Shown: positions 46,661-58,100 of the stretch, piece by piece
Layout of the letters: each line of letters opens with the position of its first letter
Position numbering within the stretch: position 1 is the first letter of the stretch
Assembly (NCBI GenBank): GCA_027579435.1
Contig: JANBPK010000925.1
Span: 62,001-126,000 of the forward strand
Length of the DNA stretch: 64,000 bases
Source of the DNA: Candolleomyces eurysporus
Taxonomy: Eukaryota > Basidiomycota > Agaricomycetes > Agaricales > Psathyrellaceae
Direction: 5' to 3'
Made by a program: the position numbers and the translations under genes
Notes under the pieces: generated by a model
The model's input: the letters and a program-made list of their open reading frames with translations, nothing else
What the model was told of the DNA's origin: nothing
Database searches by the model: none

Positions 46661-47164
46661 CCTGTAACTTGTTCAGCAATTGCTAGTAGCGGAGACAAGG
46701 CTGAAGACTCACCCTCGGTGCCAACGAGATAATTTTTGACCATCCCTTCAACCGTAAATCTGCGTTAACGATTCCGCCAATACGCGTCCCAAGCATTTCA
46801 CGCTTGTTATTCAACAGAACAGCAGCATTGTCGTCGAAACGAACATATGTACCGTCGGGACGACGGACTTCTTTTCTGGTTCGAACAATGACGGCTCTCC
46901 GTACGTCTCCCTTCCGGACCTTGACAGCATTCACAGAGGCCTGTGTCGCAGCGGATATTGGGCGAGCACGCTTGACGACGCAGACAATTTCGTCTCCGAC
47001 GGATCCGACACCGTTGTTGACCTTGTTCTTAAGAATATTCACGCATTCCACTAGGAGAGCCCCGGAGTTGTCGATGACCTAGATGTAGGCAGTGAGTTGG
47101 GTCGCGTTCGAACCTGAAATGGGCCAATTTTACGAACATTCAGAGTGCTTTTGAGACCAATCAT
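46653..47164 (-). CDS. MRPL38: Mitochondrial large-subunit ribosomal protein uL14m
   Basis: This bacterial-type L14 acts in the mitochondrial ribosome. The first exon encodes MIGLKSTLN and joins [19 protein letters not shown], the L14 hallmark. Next are [39 protein letters not shown] and [20 protein letters not shown], then [20 protein letters not shown]. The last exon is 9 nt (Val, Val, stop; stop at 46653-46655), giving the expected LAPRVV end; without that splice the frame runs to 46683 with an unrelated tail. About 130 aa. No separate targeting peptide precedes the L14 fold, as is usual for this protein. It is divergent from the hexokinase. Confidence 0.92.
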
Positions 47165-47671
47165 AATTCAGGCCAGCAGAGAGTCTGTGTGCTGTGTACG
47201 CCAACAACGAGGAGGAGAAGGTACTGGGGGGNTAGGTAGACAGGGCGCAGGCCAGAAGAGAGTCTGTGCGCTGTGCACGCCGGCGACAGTGAGGAGGAGG
47301 TATTGGGAGTCGGTGAAACGTGTTGCCAATGCCAGCTCGGAGTCGGATGGCGATGGCGGAGAAATTGAGCACGGCCGGCGAGAATTCCCACGGGGCCAGT
47401 ACAATGTCAGGGACCTATAATCATTACGCCCTCACAACGTATTCCCTAATCTTCCCCTTCTACCACCCTCAATACGTTCTTAATACCCCACCAGAATGCC
47501 TCTGTCGCGTCGTGGAAGTGGCAGCGTTGCATTGCCCGGTGGGCAGCACCTGGCGATGCACACCCGGACCCAAGACGAGGAGCCTCTACCACATGCGACC
47601 AAACGGCGAGTGATAACGAATTTAATACGACCTCGTTGGATTTCGCTCAATGACAATCATATTGCAGAACT
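47165..47671. promoter_or_regulatory. Divergent region MRPL38/hexokinase with a two-copy direct repeat
   Basis: A roughly 62-bp block at 47171-47232 recurs at 47248-47310 (core AGAGAGTCTGTG, then CTGTG, ACGCC and GAGGAGG) with about 77 bp between equivalent points. A single N (47232) ends the first copy after six Gs. The block lies just upstream of MRPL38 and about 360 bp upstream of hexokinase. Confidence 0.6.
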
Positions 47672-49743
47672 ATGGCCGACCATCTCCGACGACTTGAAAG
47701 CCTGTGAGCGATGCACGGCTGAGACTACGATCGCGTACATCCAATCTAATCAGTGCCTCAACCCGGGACAGGTTTACATTGACCCCTCAAAGAATGAGAA
47801 TGATTACCCATTCCTTCAGAGAGACTTTGGATGCGGGTTTGGAAAAGCCAGGGCAGGTTGTGGTGCGTACAATTCCGGTTCATTTACTACCAATCCCTCG
47901 GAGCACACCCCATCTCCTGTTCTTCGTTTCCCCGAGTACTGATTCTGATATCGCAGCCAATGATTCCTACATTCGTCTTTGGCTGGCCGAGTGGGGATGA
48001 ATTGGGAGATTATCTCGCTATCGACCTTGGTACGTCGGCGCGGAGCTTGGGTTGAACGCTCATTGACGTCATGTAGGTGGAACCAATCTGCGTGTTTGCC
48101 TCGTCAACCTCCAAGGGAAAGGAAAGTTTGAGGTGACGCAATCCAAGTATCGCCTCAGCGAAGAACAGAAACAGGATGATGGTCAAAAGCTGTTCGATTT
48201 TTGCGCTGAATCTCTCAAGACATTTATCGATACCAATTCTGGCGAAGGCGGACTCATCCAGGTCATCCCTGGCCAAAAGTTGCCTCTGGGATTCACAGTA
48301 AGTCTCATTTGGTTTCTCCTACTAAAGTTGTTCATCCGTCGTTCAGTTCAGTTACCCCTGCAAGTACGTTTGTTGAAGGCGTGGTTTAATAGAATTCACC
48401 TAATATCGGCGCTGTTCCTAGGCAAGAACGGATCGATAGCGGAATCCTCATCCGCTGGACAAAAGGCTTCGGTGCTGCAAATACAGAGGGAGAAGATGTA
48501 GCTGCGATGTTCCAAAAATCTTTGGACAAATTCGTGCGTTCATTCCTTTTCTTCCGTATACATCTCCTGATAATGAGATAGGAGCTCCCAGTCACTCTAA
48601 CAGCTTTGATCAATGACACCACCGGAACTCTAATTGCTTCTCGCTACGTGAACCCCACCACAAAGATAGCCTGCATCTTTGGCACCGGCTGCAATGCTGC
48701 TTACATGGAGCATATCAAGGACATTCCCAAGATTAAAGATCTCGGACTTCCCGATAACGTGGATATGGCGATAAATTGCGAATGGGTGCGAGACTACCAC
48801 CTATACCTTATTGCCGATGTAAACTGACAATGCCACAGGGCGCATTTGATTCCTTTGAACATGAACACCTTCCGAGAAGCAAATACGACGTCATTATCGA
48901 CGAAGCTTCAAACAAACCGGGCGAACAGGCGTTTGAGGTAGCTCGAATTTCCACAGCAAAGTACGAGTATGAGATTGATGAAACCAGAAACTTATCTCAG
49001 GGCGATACCTCGGCGAAATCATGCGTCTCGTTATTTGCGAGCTCATCGATGATGGAATCCTTTTCTTGGGACAGAACACCTATAAGGTTGAAGTTGCCAA
49101 TGCACTCGACACAGCATTGCTCTCTCTCATGGAAAGGTTGTCCATTCTTATTCTACTTTAGTATTGTGCTGTCCTAACACTGCGTCAGTGATCCGACCGA
49201 CGAGCTCCTGATGATCATTGGTATCTTTTCGCATTTCTTCGCTCTGGAGACAACACTAGCGGAACGGCAATTTCTCCGAGCAATTGCACGATTAATCGGG
49301 CGGAGAGCTGCACGTCTAAGTGCTTGCGGAATAGGTGCTCTTGTCGGAAAAATGGGATATCTAGAGGATGGTTGTGCTGTCGGATGCGACGGATCTCTCT
49401 ACAATGTACGTAACGATATTCCTTTTCGAGCGCGTACAGATACATCTGACGCCGCATCTCCGCAGAAATATCCTGGATTTGCTGGACGCATTTTAGAGGG
49501 CCTGATCGATATCTTCGGCGAGAAGGCAAGGTAAATCGCTCATTGTCGTTATGTCAAGGAATCAGCTAACAATCTACACAGCAACATCCGTACACACCAT
49601 GCAGAGGACGGGTCAGGTGTAGGGTCAGCGATTATAGCTGGTACGTTCCGATAGTCCCGTTTAGATCTAATCTGATCCCTTCCTGTCCCGATTTAGCTAT
49701 GACGAAAGCTCGCAAAGACGCTGGGCTATACGTCAACCTGTAG
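47672..49743 (+). CDS. Hexokinase
   Basis: Hexokinase phosphorylates glucose and other hexoses with ATP, the first step of glycolysis. The N-terminus MADHLRRLESLASTRDRFTL, then TPQRMRMITHSFRETLDAGL, joins PMIPTFVFGWPSGDELGDYL and the phosphate-1 loop AIDLGGTNLRVCLV. The sugar-binding segment LGFTFSYPCKQERIDSGILI and WTKGF are present, as is the catalytic Asp in LINDTTGTLIASRY. IFGTGCNAAY, the central INCEWGAFD, DGSLYNKYPGF and AEDGSGVGSAIIAA complete the fold. More than ten exons are inferred, all joined in frame, ending GLYVNL. About 480 aa. An open frame from 47496 was not used as the start because only the 47672 ATG splices to the family N-terminus. Confidence 0.93.
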
Positions 49744-51853
49744 ACGCTATGCCTCCAGTGTTCCTTATCTTTGTTCAAGCTCTCCTCGAACTAGGTGATC
49801 GCCCGCGTTCGTCGTGAGTATTACTTCTCTATAGGACATTTCTTTGCAGGATAGATCATATGTGCGCCGCGTGCCCCTTCGGAATACGTTCGCTGTAGTA
49901 ATATAATTGAGTGAAGGTCTTCTATCCGAACCGACCTCCCGGGTTGCTTGTTTAGATCACAATTGATACTCTCATGACTGCCACTCTTCCCTGTTTGCGT
50001 TCGGTGGGTGGGTTTGATCTTCTCCCGACCGGATGTGCGAAGATAGTTATTACGGACTAACCATGTGCATGAATTCCCTCCAAATACTGGGGACTGGCTT
50101 GTCGAAACCTCCCTGTGATACCCGAGCTAATAAAGGTAATAACTCACGCGATTGTATGCTTCGGAATCACAAGGCATTAAGGAACATTTGAACGCCCATA
50201 TCTTCATGGAAAGCGGATATGTGATTTGAGTCAAGGCTAGATAGCGCAGCTCAGAAGGCCGTCGCGGCGCAGTCAATATTACTTGGGCTGTGATACTCCC
50301 GGGGCGCTCGATCTCTTAAACAGTCCCTCTTGGTCTCAATGCACTGCTTGACCTACTTCTGACTAAGTCGGAGGGAAGCACTTGAGGGCAATGGACCTAA
50401 AGCGGCTCTTTCGATAAAGATAAACGCAGGTCGTCTGCGGCGACCTCGCGGCTTTTACACTAGCCATAAAGGATTGTGGCGGGTCCGATCATGGTTTCCC
50501 GAGCTCTAGCCGTGTGGCCCTGGAAGGAGTTCATGGTCTACACGGTGAGGTCGGCCAGTGGGCCGTTTCGGGCCATCGTTCAATCTCCTGGGCTGCTCGA
50601 GTCCCATTAAGCGCTTTATCCCCCCGCCCAATTCGATGTATTTCTGGACACACTCCACGCACAGCACCTGCCGCATGTTTTTCACCGAATTCACATGCCC
50701 TCGTAGAGTATAGCCAGGGCGTCTAATTCCATAACGGTCTCGGCGGCCTTCGCGGCCCTGTGAGCGGTTTGCGACATTAAAGATGATGCTCCTTCAAGTT
50801 TCTTGGGCCCACGGCACTCAGTTCATTACGGTGGTGTCCTTGGAAGCTATGCTTTGAGATCTCTGGCTGAAGTTGGTGCTGGGAACGGTAAAGCGCCCAG
50901 CACTCGCTCTCCCGTTTTACCCAATATATATTTACACATGTTCAAGCGAAAACCACTCAAAAGATCAAGGCACCCATACAGCTGTATTGTTGATACACGA
51001 GGCCTCGGTCGGGTCAACAAATATACTGCGCTCTTCATCGAGTCAGTGACTGTTTTCACTCCTCTACCCCCTATACATGTCAGCAAATTGAAATAATCTC
51101 CGCTTTTCCATCTTTAAGAAGGTGATGTACATAGCGTGATTTCACAGCCTAATATCGTTTCTATCGAGACGGAGCTGGAGCTGATGACTGCTGTGTGCGT
51201 GACATCTTCCTTTGCTCAGGCTGTTGCTGCCCGTACGTGGCAGATCGACTCGTTAATTGGTAAGCAGTCCTTCAAGTCAGGTGAATTTGGTAAGATCGTC
51301 AGTCTGACTCATATGAATTAGATTTCGAGATATTTCCGCGCTCATACTAGACAAGTACAACCGGGTCTTGTAGCTGGAGGGGTAATTGGTAACTGGTCTA
51401 CAGGACGGGGGTTGCCTCTGTGGGCGCGTCGGGGCATGTCACATATGTCAATGATGCTCCTGTATACCTTCAGTTCGTTTCACTACGGGGAACCAGGTTA
51501 CGTATCAGTATTAACGAGATACATGCCATTTGAAAGGTAGGTGGTTGACTACTTCCCATGTCACTGAACACAACGAATACAGCGCTGAAACGTCTCTTGC
51601 CTTCAGGTTGTTTATTTCCCGAAGAGGAAAGTCTTGTTCCGAAAATGGTTACTATGGACCAAACCCTGGGCCGGGAGCACTCTGACAGGACGGTTGAGAA
51701 CGACAGTGCCCGATCCGTTTGAGTCCTCTTGCTTTCCCTTCCTCCACATCGATTCTGGCTCACTCGCCTCCCTTTGCCTTCGATTCTGCACGCGAGGTAC
51801 CACTTTCGATACTCGCACAGGTCGAACTTGAACCATCATCCACTGCTACAGCC
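49744..51853. other. Intergenic, nothing recognised
   Basis: 2.1 kb of mixed sequence with only short frames on both strands. No repeats, RNA genes or domains were recognised. Confidence 0.5.
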
Positions 51854-52653
51854 ATGGAACCGATCACCCTTTCCGACGGACTGCTGGCCATCCTTCGCAC
51901 TGGCTCTCCTGTTGAACTGTACACATCAACAGTCTCCCTCCTTGATTTCGAAAACCCATTCAAGCTATGCAGTGGCAACGTTTCCTGTCTCTACCGCGGC
52001 TTCCTCTGGAACGCGTACTTGGTCGCGACACGGCTCGTCAGCCTCGGGTTTCGCATTGTATTTTTCCTGTGCCTATGGGAGATGGCTCTCATCTGTGCAT
52101 ACCTTGCTTGGAAAGAGTTCCAGCGCTGCAAGACCGACTTGTTCGAGAAGCCGACGGCTGATCTTCATTCGGTGATCGACGTTCTCCACGAGGTCGTCAG
52201 GGATGGCACGGCTTCCGAAGATGGTTACCAAGAAGTGGAGCACTTGCACTATTTGTATAACGAGTATGGCTTCTAAATCAGACTACTCTGGAGCCAAGTG
52301 ATCTGACCTTCCGGTTTCTAGACTTTGTACCAAGCTACAAAAATACGTCAATAAGGTCACCTTTTATAGTTTTATTGACCCCAATTCGGATTACCAGTCG
52401 CTGCGCAAACAATGCGAGCAACTACGTAGGCGGGCAGCAGTAAGAACGTCAGCTTGGACCACTAAAATTATGTTAATCTAATGTCACGCATCTTCTTCAG
52501 GTTCTACTTGCCAGCGAACGAAACAAGAAAGTAGACGCAGCTTGTCTTCGCCACCAACTCAAGGGTTTCGGCGAGGAAATGAGCATAGGCTCGGATGACG
52601 AGGATGATGGTTGGCAGTCTCAAGCAGCGCACATTCAATTACAAGGACCTTAG
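51854..52653 (+). CDS. Unrecognised small membrane protein, member 1 of a tandem pair
   Basis: No known family is recognised. Exons are 51854-52263, 52322-52439 and 52501-52653, joined by introns in phase 2 and phase 0, for about 226 aa. There is no obvious signal peptide. A strongly hydrophobic span at about residues 62-85 (SLGFRIVFFLCLWEMALICA) is followed by a charged, helical region (AWKEFQRCKTDLFEKPTADL). The C-terminal part is basic (KQCEQLRRRAAVLLASERNK) and then acidic (GSDDEDDGWQS). The next gene has the same layout and intron phases and a similar C-terminal segment (VLLASERNKKVDAA here, ILIANAKNKRVGEC there). Function is unknown. Confidence 0.65.
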
Positions 52654-52829
52654 AAAAGAAAGCCGGCGGAAGTAGTAGACTGTAGATCCCCAACCAATAG
52701 AAAAGAAGCCATGCCGATCGTAGTACAAAGGCTTCCGAAAATCGTCTGCGGACAAACGTCAGTCATGCCCACATACATTCGTGACCTATATAAAAGCATA
52801 GGCAATAGAAAGACAACCATATAATCCGC

Positions 52830-53544
52830 ATGCTTTTCACCATTCCCGACGCCACCATCAGCGACCTGCTCGACATCGCTTATCCTAAACCACTTTACGA
52901 GTCTTACCAGGCCAGGAACACTCAAGATAGCTGGGAATTCGACATTTATTCCCTTGAAGAGGTAATATGGAGACACGAGCTCTGCCAAAGAATTGTCCTT
53001 GGAATCTTCGAGGCATTCTGGCAGATGATATTCTTCCTCGTATTCCAAGATCTAGACTGTACAGTCTTCTGGTTTTGCGTGACCGACCTGTTCTGGCCCT
53101 ACTACTCACAGAGGCAAATGAACAACCTCCGAAGTCGGCTTGCAACCTGTCGGTATCTGATATGTCAAGCTAAACAAGACGGTCTTTCATGTAAACAGAA
53201 GGGCAAGGAAATGCTCGAATCCTACCACAAGTGTTGCAGCCTGTGAGTACCAGTCTTTGGCAGCAAAGAACCACACTGAAATCGAATTCACGCTAGTATG
53301 ACAAAATTCGTTTCAAAACGCCAGAAATCGTGGTCCCCATGCTGGGAGGCAGTCACTGATTCTATTTTCCGAATGCATTACAACTCTAGTATGAAGCTCG
53401 AGAAGAATCTACAGGTATGGTCTCCTGACCCCTTTCGTGAGATGCGCCTGACCATTACTACCTCATAGATATTAATCGCTAACGCGAAGAATAAACGGGT
53501 CGGGGAGTGCGTGGCAGCTAGGAGGGTTGAGCAAAGAAGCTAGG
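52830..53544 (+). CDS. Unrecognised small membrane protein, member 2 of a tandem pair
   Basis: This is the paralogue candidate of the preceding gene, 176 bp downstream on the same strand. Exon 1 encodes MLFTIPDATISDLLDIAYPK and has a hydrophobic region near residues 58-90 (FEAFWQMIFFLVFQDLDCTV), rich in Phe and Trp. Exon 2 adds RMHYNSSMKLEKNLQ, and exon 3 ILIANAKNKRVGECVAARRV ending EQRS. Intron phases are 2 and 0, as in member 1. The product is about 200 aa, and the acidic tail of member 1 is missing. The stop position may be one base off. Function is unknown; similarity to member 1 is weak outside the C-terminal segment and the general layout. Confidence 0.6.
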
Positions 53545-53609
53545 AGATCGCTATGAGATTTTGCTGGATTTTATAAAGCGAGATACACTCACGAATACAA
53601 GAGGTGGCA

Positions 53610-55127
53610 TCAATTATTTGCCTTACTTGCCAGTCTCTGCCCAATAAATTCTTCCTCCGGACCTGCCTCATTTGAGGAATTCGGCTTGACGATGTCCTCC
53701 TTGACGATGTCCTCCTGAACTTCACTGGTCTTATCTACAGGTTCGTCCTCCGCCACATCCTCGTATTCCTTCGTTCCTCGCTCTTCATAGTCTTCAGCAA
53801 TTCGTCCAATCTCTCGACTGAGCGACTTCCGTTCGCTCACGAGTTCTGCCCAGCGTTCAATATCGAAGCCGTGAGATTTGTAAAGGGTGTCTCTTCTCTT
53901 GTTGATTGACTGTGCGAGTACGCTGCTGTAAGATACTTCTCGTCCTCGATAGAGAAACCTAGAGGAACGTCAGGCATTGGGTATTCGGGCACGGGAAAAA
54001 TAAACTATACCACAAGTAACCGAGAATGACCGTGGACAAGCCAGATAAATAGGTTATGGGCTCCATGATGTCCCTGTCCGGAGCACATCAGCCTTGATTT
54101 CTAGCGCACAAATTAACAGTCTCTTACCATCCATAGTCCCAGAAGGTCAACCTTGCAACTCCACCCCAGTATACAACAAGCATGCCAAATCCAGTTACAG
54201 CCATTCGCCGTGCTCCACGATGAGCTTCACGGTCGCATCGTCGCTTCAATCCTTCCATGTCGGCAATTTGCGCCTCGACAGCCTTCAACCTCCGCCTAAG
54301 GTATCGTGTCCTGTCCACAAATGTAGGCACTTTCACCTCAATGATAGTTTCATGAGGTCTTTCTTGATTGTCAGTTTTCGTCCCTCCATCCGCACTAGTT
54401 TCGACATGTTTCCCGCTATCTTGGTTCAAAACCGTGTCTTCGAGATGCTGACTGGGCTCATACGTCAAGCAAATGAAGAACTGCGCAGAATGGGCTGCGT
54501 CACGGATGAAGTCGCCGATGTCCGTGGAATCGGACCACTGGAAAGCCTGCCCCTTGGAGGACACACTTCTAAAAGATATAACAGGGAGTGCTGGGTTCAG
54601 GGATGCCTGTATCAGCCGACTGACATGAGACAAAGGTTGAGAAGGGTGCAGGAGCATCACGGTGGGTGGGACTTTCGACTTTGCGTGAGCTTGCAATTCT
54701 GATGCTTTCGGCTTTGTTTGCGTATTGGACGGATGGGAGAGGTCTCCCAAAGGTAAAATCAATTTAAAGAGGTGCGACGAGGTCGGGAGCAGCTTTCCTT
54801 CGAACGTATCAGCTGTCAAGCATAGTAGAAACGGGAAAATTCCAGATTCACACCTTGTCCTTCCGATACGCCTTCCAATTCATCCACTGAGCGCTCATCC
54901 TCGCCGTTGAAAGCACCGAGGCCTTCCCGTTTCCATTTAGCGTTCGGTTTAGCTTGAGACAAGAAGTGCGAGTGTGTGACGTCCAAGGTACCATCATGGC
55001 CGCCTGGGTACCTCGTTGAGTATCGACGTCCCGCAAAGACTAGACTTGCGGGTTGAAGCCCGAGTCTCTGGACCGAAAAACGAGCGATTGGATGGCATTT
55101 GAGGGTCAAAATCCCAAGCCTTATCAT
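53610..55127 (-). CDS. MCU: Mitochondrial calcium uniporter pore subunit
   Basis: MCU forms the calcium channel of the inner mitochondrial membrane. The N-terminus MIRLGILTLKCHPIARFSVQ, then RLGLQPASLVFAGRRYSTR, is a good mitochondrial presequence. The matrix domain follows, including LFKLILPLGDLSHPSNT. A coiled coil (YLRRRLKAVEAQIADMEGLK) leads into the first membrane helix (AVTGFGMLVVYWGGVARLTF). The selectivity filter WDIMEP is complete; its Trp codon is split by an intron. The second helix is ITYLSGLSTVILGYLWFLYR. The C-terminus is acidic. All junctions (near 54854/54812, 54130/54075 and 54014) read in frame. About 450 aa. Confidence 0.92.
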
Positions 55128-58100
55128 GAAGGGTATCTATAGAATAGGAAGTCGAGAGGTGAGAAGGGACTAGTGACTTTCGAGAGGGACAAACAAGTTC
55201 TGTATCCATTCTGGCAGCTGTCGTTTACAATTCCAAGTGCGGAGTGACGTCTACATACGTCATAGCCTGTTCGCCGCCATTTGCCGAAGCCGTTGAAGCT
55301 CCGCGCGTGGCCATCGCCGACTCGGAGCGCCCGGCATTTGCCCGTCCCTCGACTGTCAGTCTAGGCGCCCTTTTGGTTGTCACGCTCGGACTACCAACGT
55401 TCCGAGGCATGAAAGATCGAGTGAGCCTCGACTCACCGAACATCTTTCACACAAACCTCCGTTGGCATGACCTCGATGTCAAAGAGGACCTCAGTCGCAA
55501 CTCTGCTCGCGGCACACAGCCATGGTAGAAACGGGATTGTAGAACGATTGCCTTCCCGCTACATTGTCCTAACAATGCCAATCCCTGTTGTCCGAGCTTC
55601 TCTGACATAGTTTGGCAGATCAAGCTCATTTGAAACTGACAGACACCTATTTATTATAACGGCAATGGCAACGACATGACGCCTCCCATCATTGGATTCT
55701 CCACAGGCAGGCACGGCGACACTCCGACTCTGAGTGAGGCGAACAAGGAGTACATGCGATCCGACCGCGGCATTTCTTCGAAAAATGCTGGACTCTCTTT
55801 CGAGAATATCTCCCTCTCTGTGGATGACCGTCTAATGTTTATTGAACCGGTCTCGGATGAGAATAAACGTATCGCGGGAGTGCATTAAGGTCGCTAGCAC
55901 CCATTTTGGTCTAGCGAAAAGACGTTCATGCACATGGAATGTTAAGGCACATAGTGATGGAGCGAAGTATGTGTCTCGGAAGCGGAATTTGACAACCATT
56001 TTTGACAGTTCGTAGAACGTACCCCAGCGCTTTCCGTTTCCGATTAGGAAGCGGAATCAATCTGGCTGAGATGTGATGAGTCTTCACAACTAGGCTCCAG
56101 GCCAGAATGAACTCCTATACGAACGGTAGAAAAAAANGCTTACATGGAGTAGTTGCCAAGAGTCACTTTGGTTATTGGTTCTATCCCAACAAGATGAATT
56201 ACAACGGTTGCTGTTTCCTTCATCCTGTCTACTACGCAGCAGGCATTTAGAGTTCGTCTGATGGACGAATTCTTTAGTTTAATAATTAAAGCTACACGTC
56301 CCTTGGAAATCCATGCTGACTATAGCTCTGAAGCACAAGTAGCACGACGGCGTGAATGTTACTCAAGAATTTGGGAGATGCGAATGAACTGCGCCGCAAT
56401 CCGTCGCGCGACGGAAGCGCTTCTCGATCGCACAGTATTAACTACATGGAGTAGTAAACATTGCCACATGGAGTAGTAAGCATTGCTATCTGACTCAAAG
56501 CAAAATATAGCGCTCTAAGTAAGTCATCTCGAGTGGTTTTCGGAGATGAGAACGCCCACCGACGATCTCAATACCATGGAAATACGAAGCTAATCGGCAA
56601 CCACTTTGTAAGGGATTGAATGGGACGGTGATCCATAATAAGAGCTTTGAATGAGAGTCCTAGCGAATGAGAGAAACCCGACGGCTGTACGCTTCGTCGG
56701 AGATGAGAATCAGCGACGAGTTGACCGGGACGGGCCACGACAGGTCGTTAGCCTCAACACGACTACCATTCAACCGGGCGCCAGTACAAAGCCATTGTTC
56801 AGATTTAATCGTTTCTATTGGTGTCACTCTCGCAGTAATATAGCCGTATGAGCAGCCTTCTCCAGCTAAATCCCCCAAAAGGCACCTTCAAACGCATCGT
56901 GAAGGCCGAATCCATCAGTTGCGCCCGTTGCAAAGTAGTCGGGATCCAAAAGAGAGAGCGATGACGAATTGCTCGAGGTCCTCGTGGCTGAAAGCAGTAA
57001 AGCATGCCTTAAAGCGGAATAAGGTAGTCAAAGGAGGAGCCCTACCTGTCAAATATGCGGGCACAGAGACCGCAGTTTAGGCAACTTCGAACAGATGAAC
57101 AGCTTCAAACCCACCGGTATCATGTCAAAAACCGCACGTGTTGAAAGGAACCGGGAGAAGCATATACTCAGCTCTGAGCCAATGTGTAGAACCGGCACTA
57201 AGAGAAGAAGTCCGAAGAGAAAGGGAGCAACTGAGGTGTCCTATCGAGAATTCCAGCCCATCCAAGGGTCTGGCCACTCGAGAGGACAATCACACTTCCA
57301 AATTAGGAAGTCCGGTAAGCGTTTGGGAGGTGAAAACGAGACTGTCAGCAGGTCAATTTATTGGTGATTATCGATTAATTAGGACCCTTTTTTGTGGTAA
57401 ACCCTGGAGGCTTGACCAGTCTTGCTGGGTTCGCCCTTTTGAAGACATGAAAGGGGTCTTGACGCGCGCACCAGTCGCGCCTGTAAATCAATTGAAATTC
57501 GCTCAATTGCGAGCTTAAAAAAAACGTGTACGCCCTCAGCCAATCACTGCGAAGGATATTAGCGAGCGCTGGGAGCCTGAGGTTGTTCAAGAAGGGAATT
57601 TCTTGTGTTCGAGCTCTCCTCCTTCCCTCACTTGGATGGCGCTCAGTTTGTGCTCACCATATTCGGAACGTGAGAATGTAGCACGTGTTCGATGGCAAAT
57701 ACAAGCAGCAGGACGGACGAGAAACGCCAAAGACGCGTCTTTCCTAGCTCATTGTGGGATGTGGGGATGCAGGGGAGCAAGGCGATGAGCGAGTTGGTAG
57801 TCGTTGGTGACCAGTTTCGCGGCACGACAGTGACAGGCTGTTCTCCGTCGAGCTAGAATCATTCATCACTGCCGCGGAACCAAATTCAAAATCTTGACCA
57901 AGCACCACTTCACGCCGCATCTCGATCAGGGCGATTCCAGACCTTAGAGAACATACCTATTTTTGTGATGGTGCTGTCATTTAGTGTCACGGTTCCAAGG
58001 AAAGGGCCTTCTATGCCATTATGCCATGGGAAGGAACAGATTGACGAGCGGCACGTACTAACCGATGACGGACGGTCTGCAAACTCAAACTGGCCCAACA

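Noticed and set aside
46683..46699. Unspliced end of MRPL38 at 46683
   Set aside because: The spliced 9-nt last exon gives the family-like C-terminus (APRVV), whereas reading through adds an unrelated tail.
47496..47942. Plus frame upstream of and overlapping the hexokinase start
   Set aside because: It does not join the hexokinase N-terminus. It overlaps the first exons in another frame.
55225..55629. Overlapping small frames on both strands beside MCU
   Set aside because: The frames contradict each other, lack introns that would connect them, and match no family.
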